Below, in pieces: positions 7,413 to 12,194 of a stretch of 12,194 bases of DNA. Source of the DNA: an uncultured Treponema sp. (GTDB lineage Bacteria; Spirochaetota; Spirochaetia; Treponematales; Treponemataceae). The DNA is taken from contig CAMJAJ010000010.1 of NCBI GenBank assembly GCA_946403565.1, positions 1 through 12,194 of the forward strand, read 5' to 3'. Each line of letters begins with the position of its first letter. The stretch's first letter is position 1. Under the pieces are notes generated by a model. The model made no database searches and was not told the DNA's origin. It worked only from the letters and a program-made list of their open reading frames with translations. The translations under genes and the position numbers were made by a program.

Positions 7413-9872
7413 ATGCATATAAAAAGGCTGCTGACCGTTTTCCTTTTTGCGCTCGTGGCGGGTCTTTCCCTCCTGTCGGCACAGGAATCGGACGACTGGT
7501 ACTACGGCAAGCCTATCCGCGATATAAAGTTCAAGGGCCTTGACAATGTAAACGAAAGCGACCTCCGGGGCATAACGGAGCGTTTCCTGGGAGAGGCCTT
7601 CGATGATGAAATCTTTGCGGACCTCATAAACAGGCTTTTCGCCATAGACTACTTCGAGGATATAGAGCCGAGCGCGGTTCCCGTGGACAAGAACTACCAG
7701 GCGGTGCGGATTGTCGTCACGGTCGTCGAGAAGCCGGTCGTGCAGAAGGTCCGCTTCCTCGGGACCTACAAGGTCAAGTCCGACAACCTGGAGAAGGAGA
7801 TCTCCACGAAGGACAAGGCCGTCTTCGATAAATCCAAGCTGGATGCCGATGTGACGGCCATCCGCAACTACTACTATTCGAAGGGCTACAGCGAGGTGGA
7901 GGTGTCGGTTTCCACCGAGAAGGGGAGCGACGGCATCATCGTCACCTTCGACGTAAACGAAGGAAGCCAGGTCGTCGTCAGGGACATCGCCTTCACTGGA
8001 AACCGTATGGTCTCGGCGCGGACCCTGCGGAGCAAGCTCACCTCCAAGCGTTCCAGCCTGATAAACCGCAACGGCTTCAGCGACGCCGCGATTGAGCAGG
8101 ACAAGAAGGCGATAATGCAGTATTACGCCGAGAACGGCTACATCGACGTTTCCGTCATTAACGTGGAGCAGACGTCCGAGTTCAACGGGAAAAAGAACCG
8201 GCAGGAGATAACGCTGACCTTCAATATCGAGGAAGGCTCCCAGTACACCTTCAGCGGCCTGACGATTTCGGGAAACCAGATCTTCAAGACCGAGGAGCTT
8301 GCCAGCCTGGTCAGGCTCAAGCCCGGCGACGTGTTCAACGTCACCAAGCTCCAGGAGGGCATGTCCGAAATCCAGAGCAAGTACACGGACTCCGGCTATT
8401 GGTCCAACCAGTACCAGCCCCAGGTGGACAGGAACCCCGATGCAAAGACGGTCGGCTACACCCTCTACATCATGGAGGGGGAGCGGAGCCACATCGAGAG
8501 CATCACCATCGAGGGAAACAACCGGACCAAGGACGAGGTGATCCTGCGCGAGCTGCCCATGCAGGTAGGCGACGTCTTCTCCAACGAGAAGGTGACCACG
8601 GGACTCCGCAGCCTGTACAACCTCCAGTACTTCTCCAGCATCGTTCCTGAGGTTTCGCCCGGTTCCGAGGAGGACCTCGTGAACCTGAACATAAAGGTCG
8701 CCGAGCAGAGCACCCGCTCGATCCAGTTCGGAATGACCTTCAGCGGCTCCTCGTCCGCGGATGAGTTCCCCATCTCGCTGTCGCTCGGACTGTCGGATTC
8801 CAACCTGTTCGGGCAGGGAAAGGCGGCCAGCCTGTCCGCCTCGATCGCGACCAACACGCAGTCCGTCTCGGCGAGTTACGGCGTTCCCTACCTGTTCGGC
8901 AAGCCCATCTCCAACACGGTGTCCTTGAGCTACAGCCGGGCCAAGATATACACGCCCAGGAACATTTTCCTGCCGGACGGAAGCATAGACAACCTGACCA
9001 ACACCTTTGACTTCATCCAGCATAAGATCGCGCTGTCGGACTCCATAGCCAGACGCTGGCAGCGGAGATGGGGCGACTTCACCATCGCGGGCGGCGGCTC
9101 CATATCCCTCATGACGAACATCTATGACGGGGACGTCTACATCCCGACCTTCTCTTCGGTCGAGGAATACCACAACCGCTGGAACCCGCGCAACTCCGTG
9201 TACGGCCAGGTCTCCTTGGACGGACGCGACTTTTACTTCAACCCCAGCAAGGGCTGGTTCGGAAGCCAGCGCCTGACCTGGATTGGACTCTTCCCGAAGG
9301 GCCTCGTGTCCGAGGACTTCGGAGAGTCTGAGTTCATCCTCCGTTCCACGACGACCGGGGAAGCCTATTTCCAGCTGGTGAACAAGCCGATTACGGATAA
9401 GTTCGCCCTCCAGCTCATACTCGCGGGTATCAGCCAGTTCACTCTGCAGCGGGCCTTCTTCGGAAGCGCGATATCCTCCATGAACAAGCTGTCCCTGGAC
9501 GGAATGGTCTTTGGACGCGGATGGGAGATATCCGACAAGACCGAGGGTCAGGGTGACCTTTTGTGGAACAGCTCGCTTGAGCTGCGCTATCCGGTCTTCA
9601 AGAATGCCCTCTCCGTGGACCTCTTCTTCGATGCCTCCATGGTCAAGGACACCTCCCGCGGAAATCTGGACGTGAGCGACACGAGCAACTGGTTCTTCAG
9701 CTTCGGTCCCGGAGTGCGCGTCCTCATGCAGCAGCTGCCTATCCGCGTGTATATGGCCAACAACTTCACGGTGAACGACGGCTTCAATTGGCGCAAGGCC
9801 AACGGCGACATCGCGGACAGCTTCCTGTCAGGCTGGCACTTCGTCCTGTCGTTCTCTTCACCGAACAGATAA
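7413..9872 (+). CDS. bamA: BamA, outer-membrane beta-barrel assembly factor (Omp85 family)
   Basis: An 819-residue protein if started at ATG 7413, which has TGAGGA at 7402-7407 as ribosome binding site; in-frame ATGs at 7380 and 7401 lack one. The N-terminus MHIKRLL plus a hydrophobic run ending LLSA (about residue 23) is a Sec signal peptide, cleaved before QESDDW. Five POTRA domains follow, roughly 35-106, 110-184, 188-275, 278-356 and 361-430, each with the pattern of a strand ending in a G-N/K type turn, a helix with a Y.SKGY/YAENGY-like motif, and a closing strand (for example VRDIAFTGN, LTISGNQIF, SITIEGNN). The barrel covers about 435-819. GRGW at 701-704 stands where the loop-6 VRGF motif is expected and keeps its Arg-Gly. 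The last strand GWHFVLSF is followed by a short SSPNR tail. BamA inserts barrel proteins into the outer membrane. It lies 14 bases behind tamB and ahead of skp; as I recall the T. pallidum counterpart is TP0326. Confidence 0.96.
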   Translation: MHIKRLLTVFLFALVAGLSLLSAQESDDWYYGKPIRDIKFKGLDNVNESDLRGITERFLGEAFDDEIFADLINRLFAIDYFEDIEPSAVPVDKNYQAVRIVVTVVEKPVVQKVRFLGTYKVKSDNLEKEISTKDKAVFDKSKLDADVTAIRNYYYSKGYSEVEVSVSTEKGSDGIIVTFDVNEGSQVVVRDIAFTGNRMVSARTLRSKLTSKRSSLINRNGFSDAAIEQDKKAIMQYYAENGYIDVSVINVEQTSEFNGKKNRQEITLTFNIEEGSQYTFSGLTISGNQIFKTEELASLVRLKPGDVFNVTKLQEGMSEIQSKYTDSGYWSNQYQPQVDRNPDAKTVGYTLYIMEGERSHIESITIEGNNRTKDEVILRELPMQVGDVFSNEKVTTGLRSLYNLQYFSSIVPEVSPGSEEDLVNLNIKVAEQSTRSIQFGMTFSGSSSADEFPISLSLGLSDSNLFGQGKAASLSASIATNTQSVSASYGVPYLFGKPISNTVSLSYSRAKIYTPRNIFLPDGSIDNLTNTFDFIQHKIALSDSIARRWQRRWGDFTIAGGGSISLMTNIYDGDVYIPTFSSVEEYHNRWNPRNSVYGQVSLDGRDFYFNPSKGWFGSQRLTWIGLFPKGLVSEDFGESEFILRSTTTGEAYFQLVNKPITDKFALQLILAGISQFTLQRAFFGSAISSMNKLSLDGMVFGRGWEISDKTEGQGDLLWNSSLELRYPVFKNALSVDLFFDASMVKDTSRGNLDVSDTSNWFFSFGPGVRVLMQQLPIRVYMANNFTVNDGFNWRKANGDIADSFLSGWHFVLSFSSPNR

Positions 9873-9902
9873 GGCCGGCAGGATAGTTCGAATACTTCGA
9901 CA

Positions 9903-9929
9903 GATAGAATGGATAGGTCAGATAGGAGG
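9903..9929 (+). repeat. Three imperfect 9-base tandem units (GATAG...) before skp
   Basis: GATAG recurs at 9903, 9912 and 9921, exactly 9 bases apart, giving three 9-mers: GATAGAATG, GATAGGTCA and GATAGGAGG. The third contains the AGGAGG ribosome binding site of skp. Further GATA copies lie upstream at 9868 and 9882, and a small inverted repeat TCGAA-TAC-TTCGA lies at 9888-9900. The units are imperfect and few, so chance is possible. Confidence 0.5.
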
Positions 9930-9935
9930 TTTTGT

Positions 9936-10475
9936 ATGTACCGTACACCATATTCTCGCATGATTCGCGGAGGGCTCCTTGCCTGCGTCCTGCTCTTTCT
10001 GTCGCAGGCTGCCTTTTCCCAGCAGATCACCCGCTTCGCCGTCATAGACACGGCGAGGGTCTACCAGGCCTATTTCCGCAACTCCTCCCTCGTCAGGAAC
10101 TATGAGAACATGCAGGGTGACTATCAGAACGTGATAGACAGCCTGACAAAAGAGCTCGAGATACTGCACGACAAGAAGCTTGAGTACGAGCGCAACGGGG
10201 ATTCCGCCTCCGCGGCCCGCACCGCCGAGGAGATTTCCCAGAAGACCGAGTACATCAAGGAATATGCGTCCGCGAGGAATGCGGAGCTGGAGACGCTCAA
10301 GGCGTCCCTTGAGAACAACGACGAGTTCTATGAGAACCTTTACGCGACGATAGAGCGGATTGCCGAAAGCGGCGGCTACAGCGTCGTCATGAGCCTGCAG
10401 CAGGCCAATGCAATCATCTGGTACAGCCCTTCGGTGGACATCACTGACGACGTCATAAAGCAGCTGGGGCTGTGA
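9936..10475 (+). CDS. skp: Skp/OmpH family periplasmic chaperone
   Basis: A 179-residue protein from ATG 9936, which has a strong AGGAGGT (9924-9930) 5 bases upstream; an in-frame ATG at 9909 has no such site. The N-terminus is a Sec signal peptide (MIRGG then LLACVLLFLSQAAFS), probably cleaved around residues 28-29. The mature protein opens with RFAVIDTARVYQAY, the strand-turn start typical of OmpH/Skp. It continues with a long charged coiled coil (about 50-140, with LTKELEILHDKKLEYER and ISQKTEYIKEYASARNAELETL) and closes with GYSVVMSLQQANAIIWYSPSVDITDDVIKQL, the family's end, described here as one segment at about 147-177. Skp trimers hold unfolded outer-membrane proteins in their tentacles and pass them to BamA. 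It follows bamA by 63 bases and precedes mutS by 6. Sequence identity in this family is low, so the call rests on length, signal peptide, coiled coil, conserved ends and position next to bamA. Confidence 0.9.
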   Translation: MYRTPYSRMIRGGLLACVLLFLSQAAFSQQITRFAVIDTARVYQAYFRNSSLVRNYENMQGDYQNVIDSLTKELEILHDKKLEYERNGDSASAARTAEEISQKTEYIKEYASARNAELETLKASLENNDEFYENLYATIERIAESGGYSVVMSLQQANAIIWYSPSVDITDDVIKQLGL

Positions 10476-10481
10476 TTTCCC

Positions 10482-12194
10482 ATGGCTGAGGAGACACCGC
10501 TTTTCCAGCAGTACCAGAGCCTGAAGGCCCAGCACCCGGGAGAGATTCTTTTTTTCCGCCTGGGCGACTTTTACGAGATGTTTGACGAACAGGCGGAGGA
10601 GGTCTCCAAGCTCCTCAACCTGACCCTCACGCACCGGGGCGACCACCCGATGTGCGGCATTCCCTACCATGCCTATAAGATCTACTTAGGACGCCTGCTC
10701 AGACGGGGCAAGAAGGTGACCATCGCCGAGCAAATCGGCCCCATCGCCCCGCACGGCCAGCTGACGGAACGGAAGGTCGTGGAGACGATAACCCCCGGCA
10801 CCGTCGTCGACAGCGAGTACCTGGACGGCGGGGCCAACAACTTCCTGGCCTCCTTCTACGTCTCCAAGAAAGGGGCGGCCTTCGCCTATCTGGACGTGAC
10901 CACCGGGGAATTCAGGGCCACGGACTTCACCCTCAAGGAAATGGAGGAGGGCTTCCAGAAGGAGCTGGGCCGAAGCCGCCCGCGGGAGCTGCTTCTGCCC
11001 GAGTCCACACGGAACCTGGACTTCATGGGCAGGACCCTCGCCGAGTTCAGCGCCATGGCCGTGTCCTTTTACCCCGACTGGCACTTCAACGCGGGCCAGT
11101 GCTACGAGCGCCTGCTCAAGCACTTCAAGACCAGCTCCCTGTCCGCCTTCTCCCTGACCGAGGACTCTCCCGAGGTGCCGCCCGCGGGCTTCCTCCTGGA
11201 CTACATGGAGAAGGCGACCAACGCGCTCTCCCCGCATGTCGAAGGCATCACGGTCTACCGGGACAGCGACTTCGTGGTCATAGACGATTCCTCCCGGAAG
11301 AACCTGGAGATAACGGAGAACCTGCGGGACGGGACCTCCGACTTTTCCCTGCTGGAGTGCCTGAACTACACCAAGACCTCCATGGGCATGCGGATGCTGC
11401 GCCGTTTCCTGATGTTCCCCCTCAAGGACGTGGAACAGATCCGGGCCCGGCAGGAGCATGTGGCCCTCTTCGTGAACGACCTGGTCCTGCAGCGGAACTT
11501 CCGGACGCAGATGGACGGCATCCTCGATATCGAACGCTTTGCGGGCCGGATCGCGATGGACCGGGCGCATGCCAAGGACCTGAAGGCGCTGGAACGCAGT
11601 CTGCGGCTCTGGCTGAACGCGCAGGAACTGCTCGGCAACCTGAACTTCGCCTCCCTCCTGCCGGACACGGCCCGAGACATAGCCGACCGGATAGAGAAGG
11701 CCATCGTGGAGGACCCTTCGACCGTCTTCACCGAGGGCCGGATGATACGGCCCGGCTGGTCCGAGGAGCTTGACCACTGGACGGAGATGCGCGACAACTT
11801 CAACAAGGTGCTGGAGGAGTATGCCGAGGAGGAGCGGCAGGCCACCGGAATCCAGAGCCTCCGCATACGGAGCACGGGCAGCCTGGGCTACTACATCGAG
11901 GTGACCCGGGCCAAGCTGTCCCTGGTCCCTGACTATTTCATAAAGAAGCGGACGCTTGTGAACGTGGACCGCTTTACGACGCCCCGGCTCAAGGAGCTGG
12001 AGGTGAAGCTGACCGAGTCGGGGGAGCGCGTGCTCCAGCTGGAGCACGACCTCTTCGTCGAGTTCCGCTCCTCGCTCAAGCAGTACATCGGCTACCTCAG
12101 GCAGATGGCGGGGGAGATTGCCTATGCGGACTGCGTCTCCGCACTTGCCGAGGCTGCCGTGAAGAACTCCTGGGCCTGCCCTGAGGTGGACGGA
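10482..12194 (+). CDS. mutS: MutS DNA mismatch repair protein, N-terminal part (cut by window edge)
   Basis: An open frame of 571 codons from ATG 10482 to the right edge with no stop. MutS recognises mismatches and small loops and, with MutL, starts repair. The N-terminal domain begins FQQYQSLKAQHPGEILFFRLGDFYEMF: the mismatch-reading Phe-X-Glu is F30-Y31-E32. MCGIPYHA is at 57-64 and TITPGT at 102-107. The connector domain covers about 120-250, and the core begins before DFSLLECLNYTKTSMG at 287. The clamp region includes GYYIEVTRAKLSLVPDYF and KKRTLVNVDRFTTPRLKELE, within about 460-515. The ATPase domain with Walker motifs lies beyond the window. Only a weak GGGG (10466-10469) precedes the ATG, which sits 6 bases after the skp stop, suggesting translational coupling. 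The Phe-X-Glu argues for MutS1, true mismatch repair, rather than MutS2. The same position behind skp is recalled for T. pallidum (TP0328) and Borrelia. Confidence 0.96.
   Translation, partial: MAEETPLFQQYQSLKAQHPGEILFFRLGDFYEMFDEQAEEVSKLLNLTLTHRGDHPMCGIPYHAYKIYLGRLLRRGKKVTIAEQIGPIAPHGQLTERKVVETITPGTVVDSEYLDGGANNFLASFYVSKKGAAFAYLDVTTGEFRATDFTLKEMEEGFQKELGRSRPRELLLPESTRNLDFMGRTLAEFSAMAVSFYPDWHFNAGQCYERLLKHFKTSSLSAFSLTEDSPEVPPAGFLLDYMEKATNALSPHVEGITVYRDSDFVVIDDSSRKNLEITENLRDGTSDFSLLECLNYTKTSMGMRMLRRFLMFPLKDVEQIRARQEHVALFVNDLVLQRNFRTQMDGILDIERFAGRIAMDRAHAKDLKALERSLRLWLNAQELLGNLNFASLLPDTARDIADRIEKAIVEDPSTVFTEGRMIRPGWSEELDHWTEMRDNFNKVLEEYAEEERQATGIQSLRIRSTGSLGYYIEVTRAKLSLVPDYFIKKRTLVNVDRFTTPRLKELEVKLTESGERVLQLEHDLFVEFRSSLKQYIGYLRQMAGEIAYADCVSALAEAAVKNSWACPEVDG

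Noticed and set aside
7395..9173. A 592-codon open frame on the minus strand opposite bamA
   Set aside because: Same kind of antisense shadow; the plus strand gives an intact signal peptide, five POTRA domains and a barrel.
10686..12047. A 453-codon open frame on the minus strand opposite mutS
   Set aside because: Shadow of mutS; the composition is rich in His/Gly/Val/Leu with no domain, while the plus frame is plainly MutS.
1..12194. Mobile element, CRISPR array, tRNA/rRNA gene or defence system
   Set aside because: I found no transposase or integrase, no regularly spaced repeats with spacers, no tRNA-like cloverleaf and no nuclease/toxin pairs. The longest stretch without a gene is 115 bases.

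Overview
The window looks like ordinary core chromosome of a spirochaete, most likely a GC-rich member of the Treponema group. The main evidence is the gene order tamB - bamA - skp - mutS. As I recall, this matches Treponema pallidum TP0325-TP0328 and Borrelia BB0794-BB0797. In proteobacteria bamA-skp is instead followed by lpxD/fabZ/lpxA. The DNA is GC-rich by eye (about 60%), yet the isoleucine codon ATA is used freely.

Layout. (1) Positions 2-1865, plus strand: the 3' end of hslV and all of hslU, the peptidase and the AAA+ unfoldase of the HslVU (ClpQY) protease. (2) Positions 1866-1967: a short convergent gap with a 17-bp direct repeat and a possible hairpin. (3) Positions 1968-2609, minus strand: dTMP kinase (tmk), whose P-loop lysine is replaced by threonine. 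(4) Positions 2610-2724: an AT-rich divergent intergenic region with a TTTT-loop hairpin. (5) Positions 2725-12194, plus strand: tamB (1557 aa), bamA (819 aa), skp (179 aa) and the first 571 codons of mutS, which runs off the window. Gaps inside this run are 14, 63 and 6 bases.

How the genes work together. BamA is the outer-membrane beta-barrel insertase and Skp is the periplasmic chaperone that delivers unfolded barrel proteins to it. TamB is an inner-membrane-anchored, periplasm-spanning protein. In spirochaetes, which appear to lack a separate TamA, TamB is thought to work with BamA. MutS (DNA mismatch repair) is unrelated in function but sits 6 bases behind skp and is probably co-transcribed. 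HslVU and Tmk are housekeeping neighbours.

I see no mobile element, CRISPR array, RNA gene or novel defence-like system. The points most worth a second look are a sharp AT-rich dip near the 3' end of tamB that carries a good extended -10 promoter facing bamA, the altered Walker A motif of Tmk, and an insertion of about 60 residues in the I-domain of HslU.
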